Below are positions 1 through 8,009 of a DNA stretch of 47,214 bases, in pieces (positions within the stretch are counted from its first letter, which is position 1; every line of letters starts with the position of its first letter). Source of the DNA: Myxococcales bacterium (lineage in GTDB: Bacteria; Myxococcota_A; Polyangia; Palsa-1104; SHYY01); NCBI GenBank assembly GCA_009692555.1, contig SHYY01000021.1, forward strand, positions 1 to 47,214, read 5' to 3'. The notes beneath the pieces were generated by a model. The model worked only from the letters and a program-made list of their open reading frames with translations. It was not told the DNA's origin and did no database searches. The position numbers and the translations under genes were made by a program.

Positions 1-450
1 GACCGAGTGGGCGCCCGCCTCGGTTGCAAGCCGGCGCGCACCGTCGGTGATTGCTGCAATGCAGCGTGCGCGATCCTCGCCTGGCGCGACCAGTATCCGG
101 CGGCCGGTGACGGGCGTGAAGGGGACGGTGAGGAGGAGCTTCGGGTAGTAGGGGATGCCGGCGCGCGCGGCGCCCTCGGCCCAGCCCCAGTCGCGCGAGA
201 AGTCGCCGTCGCTGTCGTCCTTCAGGTAGGCGGGCGCCGCGGCGACGAGGCGATCCCCGCGCCACAGCGCGAGGTGGCAGGGCGTCCAGCCGGTCCCCTC
301 GCCGACGCAGCCGGCGTGCTCGAGCGCCTCGAGGAAGCTCCAGCGCAGAAAGGGCGTGGCCCGCTCATCGAGCAGCGCGTCCCACGCTGCGCATGGAAGC
401 TCGGCGAACGCGGGATGGACCTGAAGGCGCACGGGGGACTGATCTAGCAC
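1..450 (-). CDS. FemAB-like N-acyltransferase (PF04339/DUF482 type), 3' end outside window
   Basis: The 150 codons read from the minus strand start at a GTG (448-450) and run off the left edge, so only the N-terminal part is present. The translation has the conserved opening of COG3146 predicted N-acyltransferases: a Pro-Phe-Leu-Arg-Trp segment near residue 30, the signature LEHAGCVGEGTGWTPCHLAL, then AAPAYLKDDSDGDF and the block YYPKLLLTVPFTPVTGRR. That family resembles FemAB/GNAT peptidoglycan-type acyl transferases; the substrate is not established. No good Shine-Dalgarno precedes the first GTG, and a second in-frame GTG lies six codons in, so the start is uncertain. An in-frame TAG at 463-465 limits any extension. 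The family call rests on recognised motifs, not a search. Confidence 0.8.
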   Translation of the reverse strand, partial: MLDQSPVRLQVHPAFAELPCAAWDALLDERATPFLRWSFLEALEHAGCVGEGTGWTPCHLALWRGDRLVAAAPAYLKDDSDGDFSRDWGWAEGAARAGIPYYPKLLLTVPFTPVTGRRILVAPGEDRARCIAAITDGARRLATEAGAHSV

Positions 451-735
451 GAAGGAGGAACCCTAGAGCATCGACCAGTCTACCGCTCCCGTCGCCGGCC
501 GGTCCCATTTCGCGCCCGGCTTCGGGGGGCTTGCCCCCCTTCTGTAGACTTGAGGGGAGGCTCGTCGGTGACAGGCCGCCAGCCTGCTGCCTCGTCGGCA
601 ATAGCCGACGTGCAGCAAGCTCTGAAAGCAACCTCGCGCCTCACCGGACGCGAAATGGGCCTCGGCGGGCTCGCCGGCAATAGCCGGCGTGCAGCAAGCT
701 CGGAGAGCAACGGTCCGGGTAAACGGGTCGACGCT
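451..735. repeat. Intergenic cluster of direct and inverted hairpin repeats
   Basis: There is no credible gene here. A 42-bp unit at 591-632 recurs at 670-711 with four differences. Each copy forms a 6-bp stem with an AATA loop (594-609 and 673-688). Two of the four differences are paired: GTCGGC/GCCGAC in the first copy becomes GCCGGC/GCCGGC in the second, so the stem is kept. CCCATTTCGCG at 504-514 is the exact inverse of 649-659. A GGGGGGC/GCCCCCC hairpin with a TT loop lies at 524-539. The sequence around the pfpI stop codon (about 727-748) also resembles 471-491. It looks like a REP-like or duplicated intergenic element. Confidence 0.75.
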
Positions 736-1251
736 CTACCGCTGCCCTGCCAGCACCTTCAGCATCGCCACCCCGAACGCCGGGAGGTCCTTCGGCACGC
801 GCGCGCTCACCAGGTTGCGGTCGATCACCGCCGGCTCGTCGACCCACTCCGCGCCCGCGTTGACCACGTCGTCGCGGATCCCCACCGTCGAGGTGAGGCG
901 CCGGCCGCGCACGATCCCCGCGGAGATCAGCACCCACGGTCCGTGGCAGATCGTCGCCACCATCTTTCCCGCCGCGTCCACCTCGCGCACGCGATCGAGC
1001 ACCTCGCGATCACGTCGCAGCTTGTCGGGCGCCCATCCGCCGGGGGCGATGATCCCCGCCAGGCCGCTGGCCGGGAAATCGGCCACCCGCCCGTCGACCG
1101 GGCACGGGTAGCCGTGCTTGCCGCGGTACTCCGTCTCGCCCATCCCGGCCAGCTTGACGAGGTAGCCTGCCTCCTCGAGGCGCAGCTTCGGGTACCACAC
1201 CTCGAGGTCCTCGTACTCGGGCCCGACCAGCATCAAGATCGTCTGCGCCAT
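736..1251 (-). CDS. DJ-1/PfpI family protein (type 1 glutamine amidotransferase-like)
   Basis: The 171-residue protein is full length for the DJ-1/ThiJ/PfpI superfamily. It starts MAQTILMLVGPEYEDLEVWY, with the acidic residues (Glu12/Glu14) expected near the active site. The nucleophile elbow ATICHGPW places Cys102 next to His103, as in PfpI-type proteases, deglycases and glyoxalase III-like enzymes. A GGWAPD loop follows the APGG turn at about residues 69-76. No signal peptide is visible, so it is probably cytoplasmic and may act in carbonyl or protein-damage control. It is divergent from corA, with 45 bp between the start codons. The exact activity cannot be told from sequence. Confidence 0.88.
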   Translation of the reverse strand: MAQTILMLVGPEYEDLEVWYPKLRLEEAGYLVKLAGMGETEYRGKHGYPCPVDGRVADFPASGLAGIIAPGGWAPDKLRRDREVLDRVREVDAAGKMVATICHGPWVLISAGIVRGRRLTSTVGIRDDVVNAGAEWVDEPAVIDRNLVSARVPKDLPAFGVAMLKVLAGQR

Positions 1252-1296
1252 GCCGGGAATATAGCGCGCGCGCGGGCGGAGGATTAGCCTCGCGGG

Positions 1297-2265
1297 ATGA
1301 TCACGATCCACCATCACGGCGCCAGCGGCTGCGGCACCAGCGAACGCCTCGAGGACGTGCCGGCGCTCCTCGCGGCCGGGGCACAGGTCTGGATCGACGC
1401 CGAGGGGGACGGCGACGGCATCGCGCAGTTTCTCGGCGAGACGCTGAAGCTCCACCCGCTCGCCGTCGAGGACATCCTCCAGGAGCGGCAGCGCCCGAAG
1501 ATCGAGGACTACGGCGACTACCTCTACATCGTCATCCACGGCATCGTCCGCGAGCAGGAGGCGGACTCGGAGCGCCTCGACACCGTCGAGCTCGACCTGG
1601 TGCTCACCCCGCAGTGGCTGTTCACCCATCACCGCCTCCCATCGCTGGCGGTGCAGGCGGCGAAGGAGGAGCTGCAGCGCAACACGCGCGCGCTGGAGCG
1701 CGGCCCCGGCTTCGTCGCCCACTCCATCCTCGATCACGTGGTCGACTACTACCTCCCGGTGGTCGATGCCTTCGACGAGGACATCGACGAGCTCGAGCAC
1801 GCGCTGGTCGATCGCCCGAGTCCCAAGGTGCTGCAGCGGATCTTCAAGCTCAAGCGCTCGCTCCAGCGCCTCCGGCGGATCGCGGTGCACCAGCGCGACG
1901 TGCTCCAGCGCCTCTCGCGCGGCGAGTTCGACGAGATCCCCGAGAAGGCGCTGCCCTTCTACCGCGACGTGTACGACCACTTCATCCGGGTGGCCGATCT
2001 CGCCGACAGCTACCGCGAACAGCTCTCGGGCGCGCTCGACGCCTACCTCTCGGTGGTGTCGAACCGGATGAACGAGGTGATGAAGACGCTCACCATCGTC
2101 GCCACGCTGATGCTGCCGATCACCTTCATCGCCGGCGTCTACGGGATGAACTTCGAGCACATGCCGGAGCTGCACTGGCGCTACGGCTACCTGTTCGCGC
2201 TCGGCCTGATGGCGCTGGTCAGCCTCGGGATGCTGCTCTGGTTCCGCCACAAGAAGTGGCTGTAG
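1297..2265 (+). CDS. corA: CorA-family magnesium/cobalt transporter
   Basis: The 322-residue protein is the usual CorA length. A long acidic and helical cytoplasmic N-terminal domain contains LKLHPLAVEDILQERQRPKI, the typical CorA block. The end carries two membrane helices: the first finishes in the signature YGMNF (about residues 283-287) and the second is followed by a basic tail, FRHKKWL. The GMN motif at the end of TM1 is the selectivity signature of pentameric Mg2+ channels in the inner membrane. It starts with ATG at 1297, divergent from the PfpI gene, and its stop lies 3 bp from the stop of the convergent histidine kinase. Confidence 0.93.
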   Translation: MITIHHHGASGCGTSERLEDVPALLAAGAQVWIDAEGDGDGIAQFLGETLKLHPLAVEDILQERQRPKIEDYGDYLYIVIHGIVREQEADSERLDTVELDLVLTPQWLFTHHRLPSLAVQAAKEELQRNTRALERGPGFVAHSILDHVVDYYLPVVDAFDEDIDELEHALVDRPSPKVLQRIFKLKRSLQRLRRIAVHQRDVLQRLSRGEFDEIPEKALPFYRDVYDHFIRVADLADSYREQLSGALDAYLSVVSNRMNEVMKTLTIVATLMLPITFIAGVYGMNFEHMPELHWRYGYLFALGLMALVSLGMLLWFRHKKWL

Positions 2266-2268
2266 CCC

Positions 2269-3822
2269 CTACAACGTGAAGAAGAAGGTCGCCCCCCTGC
2301 GCGGCGCCGCCTCGGCCCAGATCCGCCCGCCGTGCCGGTGGATGATCCGCTGCACCGTGGCGAGGCCGACTCCGGTCCCCGAGAACTCGCCCGGCGCGTG
2401 GAGGCGCTGGAAGGGCGCGAACAGCCGGTCGGCCTCCTTCATGTCGAAGCCCGCGCCGTTGTCGCGCACGTAGAACACCTTGCCCTCGGTGGTGAGCATC
2501 TCGCCGAGCTCGACCTCCGCGAGCGGACGCTGCGCGGTGAACTTCCAGGCGTTGCCCAGCAGGTTCTCGAGCGCCACGCGCAGGAGCCCGAGGTCGCCGC
2601 CCGCGGTCAGCCCGTCGGCGATCGCGACCCTGACGGTGCGCTCCGGCTCGGCGAGCGCCAGCGCGGCGGCGATCGTCCGGGCGAGCGCCGAGAGATCCAC
2701 CCGCTCGCGCACCAGCCGCCCGCTCGTCACCTGCGCGAGGCGAAGGAGATCGTCGATCAGGTCGCGCATCAGCCGCGTGGCGGCGCGCATCCGCGCGAGG
2801 TGGCTCTTCCCCGGCTCGCCGAGGTCGTCGCCGCAGTCCTCCTGCAGCGACCGGCCGAAGCCCTCGATCGCGCGCAGCGGGGCGCGCAGATCGTGCGACA
2901 CCGAGTACGAGAACGCTTCGAGCTCGCGGTTGATCGCCGCCAGCTCGGCGGTGCGCTCGGAGACGCGATGCTCGAGGCTGTCGGTGAGCCGCCACAGCTC
3001 CTCCTCGGCGCGCCGCCGCTCGCTGATGTCGGCCATCGTCACCACGCAGCCGCGCACGTCGCCCCGGAGCTCGTGCATCGGCCCGACGCTGAGCAGGAGG
3101 GCGAAGTGCTTGCCGTCGTCGCGGCGGAAGTGGACCTCGGTGCGCAGCGGGCGTCCGCTGCCGAGTAGCGGCGAGAGGAGGAAGCGATCCTCCTCGTCGG
3201 GTGGCGGCTCCCGGAGCAGCGGCGCGGAGCCGCCCCGGCGCAAGTGGAACACGTCGTCGAACAGCTTCCACAGCGCGCTCTGCCCGCACAGGTGGTGCGC
3301 GGCGTGGCTGGCGCGGATGATCCGGCCGTCCTCGTCGCACACGACGATCGCCTCCGACGCCTGCTCGAGGATCGAACGCGCCATCCGCTCCGCCACGCCG
3401 AGCTCCTCGTGCTGCCTGCGGTGCTGCCCGAGATCGGTCACCACCATGCAGAACGCGCCGCCGTCCCCCTCAGGCAGCGCGTTGGCGGAGAGCAGGACCG
3501 GAACGATCGAGCCGTTGTCGGCGACCAGCTGGACCTCGAGGGTGCCGCCCTGGCTCTCGGCGCGCCGCAGGAGGTCGTCGAACGCCGGCCAGTCGGTGGG
3601 CGCAAAGAAGCCGCGGATCGGCGCGTTGGCCAGCTGCAGGACGGTGGTGCGGCAGAGATCGGCGAAGCGCGCGTTGCAATAGACCACCCGCCCGTCGCAG
3701 GTGAGCGTCACCGCCCCTTCGTTCATGTGCTCGACGATCACCCGGTAGCTGGGCTCGGCCGACCGGGACCGTCCCGGGCTCCCCAGCGCCACCGACTGGG
3801 GAGTATTGCTGGGCTGCCGCAT
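2269..3822 (-). CDS. PAS-PAS sensor histidine kinase
   Basis: The 517-residue protein has no evident membrane helix. Two PAS-like domains lie at about residues 25-140 and 155-275, the second ending in a PAC-like segment (GCVVTMADISERRRAEEEL). A short coiled linker leads to the HisKA H-box SYSVSHDLRAPLRAIEGF with the phospho-acceptor at His310. The HATPase domain has an N-box (ENLLGNAWKF), G1 (DNGAGFD) and G2 (GTGVGLATVQ). This resembles phytochrome-type or orphan cytoplasmic kinases; no receiver or response regulator is adjacent. The start ATG at 3822 lies 5 bp after the stop of the TPR gene, so the two are probably cotranscribed. The signal is unknown. Confidence 0.9.
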   Translation of the reverse strand: MRQPSNTPQSVALGSPGRSRSAEPSYRVIVEHMNEGAVTLTCDGRVVYCNARFADLCRTTVLQLANAPIRGFFAPTDWPAFDDLLRRAESQGGTLEVQLVADNGSIVPVLLSANALPEGDGGAFCMVVTDLGQHRRQHEELGVAERMARSILEQASEAIVVCDEDGRIIRASHAAHHLCGQSALWKLFDDVFHLRRGGSAPLLREPPPDEEDRFLLSPLLGSGRPLRTEVHFRRDDGKHFALLLSVGPMHELRGDVRGCVVTMADISERRRAEEELWRLTDSLEHRVSERTAELAAINRELEAFSYSVSHDLRAPLRAIEGFGRSLQEDCGDDLGEPGKSHLARMRAATRLMRDLIDDLLRLAQVTSGRLVRERVDLSALARTIAAALALAEPERTVRVAIADGLTAGGDLGLLRVALENLLGNAWKFTAQRPLAEVELGEMLTTEGKVFYVRDNGAGFDMKEADRLFAPFQRLHAPGEFSGTGVGLATVQRIIHRHGGRIWAEAAPRRGATFFFTL

Positions 3823-3827
3823 CGCCC

Positions 3828-4256
3828 TCAGTCCCTCTGCTTGATGTACTCGGTCTGCTTCAGGTCGCCGCGCACGCGCAACGCCCAGTCGCGCGCCTCC
3901 TTGAGGTGCTTCCCTTCGGGCAGGCGCTCGGCGTAGCGCAGCAGGCGCCTGGCGCCCACCTCGACCGATCCCTTCGCGTCGGCGCGCGCGGCGCCGAGGA
4001 GGGAGCTGAAGAAGAGGTCGTCGGTCGCGTCGGTGTCGAGGACCCCAGCCGTCGCGTCCAGATCGATGGCGCGCTCGAGATCCGCCACCGCCTCGTCGTA
4101 GCGCGAGAGGTGCGCCTGGGCGAACGCCCGCTCGGACCACGGCTCCGGGTCCTCCGCGTCGAGCGCGATCGCCCGCGTGGCCTCCACCACCGCGGCGTCG
4201 TAGTCGCCCGCCTCGTTGGCCTTCGCTGCCTTGCTGATTCCGTAGATGCCGCCCAT
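3828..4256 (-). CDS. Small TPR-repeat protein upstream of the histidine kinase
   Basis: The 142-residue protein consists mainly of TPR-like helix pairs (AKANEAGDYDAAVVEATRAI, then PWSERAFAQAHLSRYDEAVA, spaced about 34 residues). A polar C-terminal helical region may be a third repeat. It has no signal peptide. The ATG at 4256 is preferred because a GAGG Shine-Dalgarno lies 9 bp upstream; an in-frame ATG at 4328 would add 24 residues but has no ribosome binding site and lies close to the four-helix-bundle element. It runs straight into the PAS histidine kinase, so it may be an adaptor for that kinase. This role is inferred from position only. Confidence 0.75.
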   Translation of the reverse strand: MGGIYGISKAAKANEAGDYDAAVVEATRAIALDAEDPEPWSERAFAQAHLSRYDEAVADLERAIDLDATAGVLDTDATDDLFFSSLLGAARADAKGSVEVGARRLLRYAERLPEGKHLKEARDWALRVRGDLKQTEYIKQRD

Positions 4257-4441
4257 GGGAGATTGCCTCGCTGGGCGACACGATACCTCGAAAACACCGG
4301 AACCTCCAATAGCCTTCAGAATCTCCATGAAGCTACAAGAACTACTCTACCTACAGGCGGCCCGCCAGCGGACGACCGGGTCGACTCCCGGGCTGGTGCT
4401 TCACAGCGGAGGGGGCCCTCTTGCTGGCTCTTGCTCGTCAC

Positions 4442-4471
4442 GTAGTCGTAGTCGTAGTCGTAGTCGTAGTC
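4442..4471. repeat. Hexanucleotide array GTAGTC x5 (left arm)
   Basis: Five perfect GTAGTC units form part of the left inverted repeat of the four-helix-bundle element. They are complementary to the GACTAC array at 4930-4953, so the transcript could fold the gene into a long hairpin. Confidence 0.95.
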
Positions 4472-4553
4472 GTCCCGTCCGCAGCGACGGCAATCGAACT
4501 TCCTCCCGCAAAAAATTCTTCCTGCCAACCGACCCCCCTGGCCCCAAAGGAGG

Positions 4554-4982
4554 ATGCCCCTGCTGGCCGACCAGAAGCTCGACGTCTATCGCCGCGCCAT
4601 CGAGCTCCTCGCCCTTGCGTCGCAGATCGCGACGAGCGCCCCCAGGGGGAACTTGTTTCTCACCGAAGAGCTCAACCGTGCGGCGCTCTCCATCCCCTGG
4701 AACATCGCCGAGGGAGCGGGCCGCTTCGGAGCGCCGGATGGCGCCCGCTTCTACAGCATCGCCCGGGGCTCCGCGATGGAGTGCACGGCGATCGTGGATG
4801 CCTTCGCGGTCCTGCAACTCGCCTTGGAAGACACTCCGCGACAGGCCATGGAGTTGCTGACCCGCATCGTGGAGATGCTCACGCGCTTGTGCCGGAGAGG
4901 TGATCCCCCGCGCGAGAGTGCCCTGAATCGACTACGACTACGACTACGACTACGTGAGCGGAGGGACCCCCTTCTCCGTTAA
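4554..4982 (+). CDS. Four-helix-bundle protein (S23 / 23S rRNA intervening-sequence protein family)
   Basis: The 142-residue protein matches the four-helix-bundle family (PF05635, S23/IVP-like, also related to the Avd accessory protein of diversity-generating retroelements). Characteristic blocks are KLDVYRRAIELLALA, the central LNRAALSIPWNIAEGAGRF, and FYSIARGSAMECTAIVDAF. The last roughly 17 residues (RLRLRLRLRERRDPLLR) are encoded by the right-arm GACTAC array and its flank, so the gene reads into its own terminal repeat. An AGGAGG sits directly against the ATG at 4554, which is unusually close; the true start may be the CTG at 4560 or 4563, or translation may be weak. No reverse transcriptase or rRNA lies nearby, so neither a DGR nor an rRNA IVS context applies. 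Confidence 0.85.
   Translation: MPLLADQKLDVYRRAIELLALASQIATSAPRGNLFLTEELNRAALSIPWNIAEGAGRFGAPDGARFYSIARGSAMECTAIVDAFAVLQLALEDTPRQAMELLTRIVEMLTRLCRRGDPPRESALNRLRLRLRLRERRDPLLR
4930..4953. repeat. Hexanucleotide array GACTAC x4 (right arm)
   Basis: Four perfect GACTAC units are the inverse complement of the GTAGTC array at 4442-4471. They encode the Arg-Leu repeat tail of the four-helix-bundle protein in its reading frame. The following 37 bp (4952-4988) match the complement of 47178-47214 with one difference. Confidence 0.95.
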
Positions 4983-5032
4983 GCACCCCTCCCGGGCTGC
5001 CCACGGTGCCTCGGAAGCGGCACAATGCTGCG

Positions 5033-6115
5033 ATGGAGCCCATCACGGCGCGCATGCGTCAGCTCGTCGAGTCGCTGTGCTCGTCCCGCTGCGCCGGGCG
5101 CGCCGCCGGGAGCGTCGAGGGGAGGGAGGCCCGAGCGCAGATCATCACAGTGCTCGCCGACGCGGGCGTGACTCCGGCGGGGGAGGGCGCGGGCTGGGAG
5201 CAGGCGATCCCGATCCATGGGGGTGCGAACGTCATCGGACGGGTCGCGGCGAAGGGCGCGGCGGACGCACGGGCGATCCTGGTGGGCGCCCACTACGACC
5301 ACCTGGGCTGGATCAGGCCCGGGGCGGAGGCGTGGTGGGGCGCCGACGACAACGCCGCCGCGGTGGCGATCCTCGTCGAGGTGGCGCGCGCCCTCGCCGC
5401 CGCGCCCCCCGAAGGCGGTCCCGGGACTCGCCAGGTGCTGATCTGCGCCTTCGACGGCGAGGAGGCGCCCCACTTCCTCACCGAGGGGATGGGATCGGAG
5501 CACTTCGCGCGCCACCCGCTCGTCCCGCTCGATCGGATCGACCTGATGATCGCGCTCGATCTCTGCGGCCACGCGCTCGGCAGCTCGGAGACCCCGGCCG
5601 TGGTGCGCGACAGCCTGCTCGTCCTCGGCGGCGAGACCAGCGAGGGCACCGCGGCCCTCATCGACGGTCTCGCCCCGGAGCCCGGCCTGTTTCCCCGCCG
5701 CTCCGGGATCAACCTCCTCCCGCCGCTCTCGGACTACCACCCGTTCCGCGAGCGCGAGGTCCCGTTCCTGTTCCTCACCGGCGGGCGCTGGCGCCACTAC
5801 CATGAGCCCACCGACACCCCCGACCGGCTCGACTACCCGAGGATGGCGGCCACCGCGCGCTGGCTCGAGCGTCTGGTGCGCGCCGCCGCCGCGCGCCCCG
5901 GCGAGACGCGCTTCCTCCCCGACGGGAGCGACGACTCAGCGACGGTGCGGACCCTGCGCGCGCTGGTGGCGCCGCTGGTCGGCCACTGGCGCCACGCCGG
6001 GATCACACTGGCCCGGATCGACGCCCTCGCCGCCCAGGCGAATCGACCTCTCTCGATGCTGCAGTTCACCGAGCTGCGGACGCTCGCCGCGATCGTCGAG
6101 TCAGCGCTCGCCTGA
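5033..6115 (+). CDS. M28-family zinc metallopeptidase
   Basis: The 360-residue protein has the co-catalytic zinc ligands of M28 aminopeptidases in order: GAHYDHLG (His87), GADDNAA (Asp104/105), DGEEAP (Glu143 base and Glu144 ligand), a later Asp in ALDLCGH, and HYHEPTDT (His near 256). This fits amide or peptide hydrolysis at an exposed N-terminus. No clear signal peptide is seen, so it is probably cytoplasmic, unlike many secreted relatives. About 80 C-terminal residues after the catalytic core form a helical extension of unknown function. The ATG at 5033 is chosen; an in-frame GTG at 5006 would add nine residues. It lies just outside the four-helix-bundle element and 12 bp before the ABC transporter, probably in one operon with it. 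Confidence 0.88.
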   Translation: MEPITARMRQLVESLCSSRCAGRAAGSVEGREARAQIITVLADAGVTPAGEGAGWEQAIPIHGGANVIGRVAAKGAADARAILVGAHYDHLGWIRPGAEAWWGADDNAAAVAILVEVARALAAAPPEGGPGTRQVLICAFDGEEAPHFLTEGMGSEHFARHPLVPLDRIDLMIALDLCGHALGSSETPAVVRDSLLVLGGETSEGTAALIDGLAPEPGLFPRRSGINLLPPLSDYHPFREREVPFLFLTGGRWRHYHEPTDTPDRLDYPRMAATARWLERLVRAAAARPGETRFLPDGSDDSATVRTLRALVAPLVGHWRHAGITLARIDALAAQANRPLSMLQFTELRTLAAIVESALA

Positions 6116-6127
6116 CCAAGGACTCCC

Positions 6128-7981
6128 GTGCCCGATCCCGCCCCCAAGCCTCCGTCCCCTTCGCTCCCCGCCCGCCTGCGCGGCGCCCTCGCCGTCTTCC
6201 GCGAGGTGCCCGGCACCCTGCGCCTGGTCTGGCAGGCCGACCGCCGCGGCGCGATCAGCCTCGGCATCGGCACCCTCGTCGGTGCGCTCCTCCCGCCGGC
6301 GATGGCGTGGGTCGGCAAGCTGATCATCGATGCGGTGGTCGACTCGGCTCGCACCGGCCGCGAGGTGGACCGCCACCGGGTGTTGGTCCTCGTCGCTGTC
6401 GAGCTCGGGCTGATGATCGTGAGCACCGCCGGAAACCGCGCGATGGGCCTGCTCCGCGAGCTGATGCGCGCCCACCTCGGCAACCTGATCAACGTGCGCA
6501 TCCTCGAGAAGGCCCTCCAGCTGGAGCTGCGCCACTTCGAGGACGCGGCGGTCTACGACAAGATGCAGAACGCCCGGCGCGAGGCCTCGGAGCGGCCGCT
6601 CTCGCTGGTCTTCCAGGTGTTCACCATCGCGCAGAACGCGATCACCCTGGCCAGCTACGCGGCGCTGCTGGTCAATCTCTCCCCGTGGAGCGTGGCAGTG
6701 ATCGTCGCGGCGTCGATCCCGGCGTTCATCGCCGAGGCGCGCCTGTCGCGGCAGTCGTTCCGCCTCAACTCCTGGCGCGCGCCCGAGAGCCGGCGGCTCA
6801 ACTACCTCGAGTGGATCCTGACCCGCGACACCCATGTGAAGGAGGTGAAGCTGTTCCACCTCGGGCCGCTCATCCTGGGCCGCTACCGCGCGCTGTTCGC
6901 GAAGTTCTACGGCGAGGATCGGCGGATCGCGCTCGCCCGCGCGGCGTGGGGGCTCGGGCTCGGCCTGCTCTCCCTCGGCGCATTCTACGGCTGCTACGCG
7001 CTGGTCGCCGCGCGGGCCGCGCGAGCCGAGATCAGCCTCGGCGACATGGCGCTCTACCTGACGGTGTTCCGGCAGGGCCAGGGCGCGTTCCAGACCATCC
7101 TCCAGGCGATCGGGTCGATGTACGAGAACGCGCTCTTCATGTCGAACCTGTTCGTCTACCTCGCGATCCCGACGGAGGGCGAGCTGCCCAGGCGACTCCC
7201 CGCGCTCCTGGCACCGCGCGGCCACAACAACACGATCGAGTTCCGGGACGTCTCCTTCCGTTACCCCGGTAAGGAAGCGTGGGCGCTCCGCCACGTCGAT
7301 CTCACGCTCGTCCCCGGCGAGAAGCTCGGGCTGGTCGGCGAGAACGGGGCCGGCAAGAGCACTCTCATCAAGCTGCTCCTGCGCCTCTACGATCCGACCG
7401 AGGGCGCGATCCTCTACGGAGGGATCGACCTCCGCGACATGGATCCGCTCGAGCTGCGCGGGCGGATCGGCGCGGTGTTCCAGGACTTCGTCTCCTACCA
7501 GTTCAGCGCCGGCGAGAACATCGGCCTCGGCCACCCGCCGGAGCTCGACAACCAGCCGCGGATCGTCGAGGCGGCGCGGCGGGGCGGGGCGCAGGCGGTG
7601 ATCGAGGGGCTGCCGTCGAAGTACGACACCATGCTCGGCGGCTGGTTCGAGAAGGGGCACGAGCTCTCCGACGGGCAGTGGCAGAAGCTGGCGGTGAGCC
7701 GAGCGTTCATGCGCGAGGCCGAGGTGCTGATCCTCGACGAGCCGACCGCCAGCATCGACGCCGAGGCGGAGCACGAGCTGTTCCGGCGTTTCCAGGAGCT
7801 GGCGGCGGAGCGCGTGGCGATCGTCATCTCCCATCGCTTCTCGACGGTGCGGATCGCCGATCGCATCGCGGTGCTGCACGGCGGGACGATCGCCGAGCTG
7901 GGCACCCATCGCGCGCTGCTCGCGCAGAACGGCCGCTACGCGCACCTCTTCCGCCTCCAGGCGCAGGGCTACCTCGACTGA
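6128..7981 (+). CDS. ABC exporter half-transporter (fused membrane and ATPase domains)
   Basis: The 617-residue protein starts at GTG with an AAGGA upstream. The first roughly 340 residues hold the six-helix exporter membrane domain. The C-terminal ATPase has Walker A GENGAGKST (about residue 404), the Q-loop GAVFQDF, a signature read as LSDGQ rather than LSGGQ (about 512), Walker B LILDEPTAS (about 533) and the switch His in ISHRF (about 567). It would work as a homodimer, or as a heterodimer with a partner not seen here. Substrate unknown; the layout resembles MsbA/MdlB-type lipid, drug or peptide exporters. It follows the M28 peptidase by 12 bp, which would allow a joint peptide-related role, but this is only positional. 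Confidence 0.92.
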   Translation: MPDPAPKPPSPSLPARLRGALAVFREVPGTLRLVWQADRRGAISLGIGTLVGALLPPAMAWVGKLIIDAVVDSARTGREVDRHRVLVLVAVELGLMIVSTAGNRAMGLLRELMRAHLGNLINVRILEKALQLELRHFEDAAVYDKMQNARREASERPLSLVFQVFTIAQNAITLASYAALLVNLSPWSVAVIVAASIPAFIAEARLSRQSFRLNSWRAPESRRLNYLEWILTRDTHVKEVKLFHLGPLILGRYRALFAKFYGEDRRIALARAAWGLGLGLLSLGAFYGCYALVAARAARAEISLGDMALYLTVFRQGQGAFQTILQAIGSMYENALFMSNLFVYLAIPTEGELPRRLPALLAPRGHNNTIEFRDVSFRYPGKEAWALRHVDLTLVPGEKLGLVGENGAGKSTLIKLLLRLYDPTEGAILYGGIDLRDMDPLELRGRIGAVFQDFVSYQFSAGENIGLGHPPELDNQPRIVEAARRGGAQAVIEGLPSKYDTMLGGWFEKGHELSDGQWQKLAVSRAFMREAEVLILDEPTASIDAEAEHELFRRFQELAAERVAIVISHRFSTVRIADRIAVLHGGTIAELGTHRALLAQNGRYAHLFRLQAQGYLD

Positions 7982-8009
7982 CAAGACCTTCCCCTGTTAC
8001 TCTCCGCCC

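Larger units (their letters stand above)
4387..4996. mobile_element. Inverted-repeat element carrying a four-helix-bundle gene
   Basis: A 610-bp unit is bounded by imperfect inverted repeats. The left arm starts CCCGGG (4387-4392), then a GGTGCTT/GGGGG/CCCTC block, then CACGTAGTC and five GTAGTC hexamers (4442-4471). The right arm mirrors this: four GACTAC hexamers (4930-4953), then GTGAGCGGAGGGACCCCC, GGTGCTT's complement AAGCACC, and CCCGGG (4991-4996). The only gene inside is the four-helix-bundle ORF. The right arm recurs nearly exactly, in inverse orientation, at the right end of the window. No target-site duplication was identified and there is no transposase, so mobility would need help in trans. 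The mobile label is an inference. Confidence 0.6.

Noticed and set aside
4554..4982. Possible diversity-generating retroelement (Avd-like accessory protein)
   Set aside because: No reverse transcriptase, template repeat or variable repeat was found around it; the protein family is shared but the context is not.
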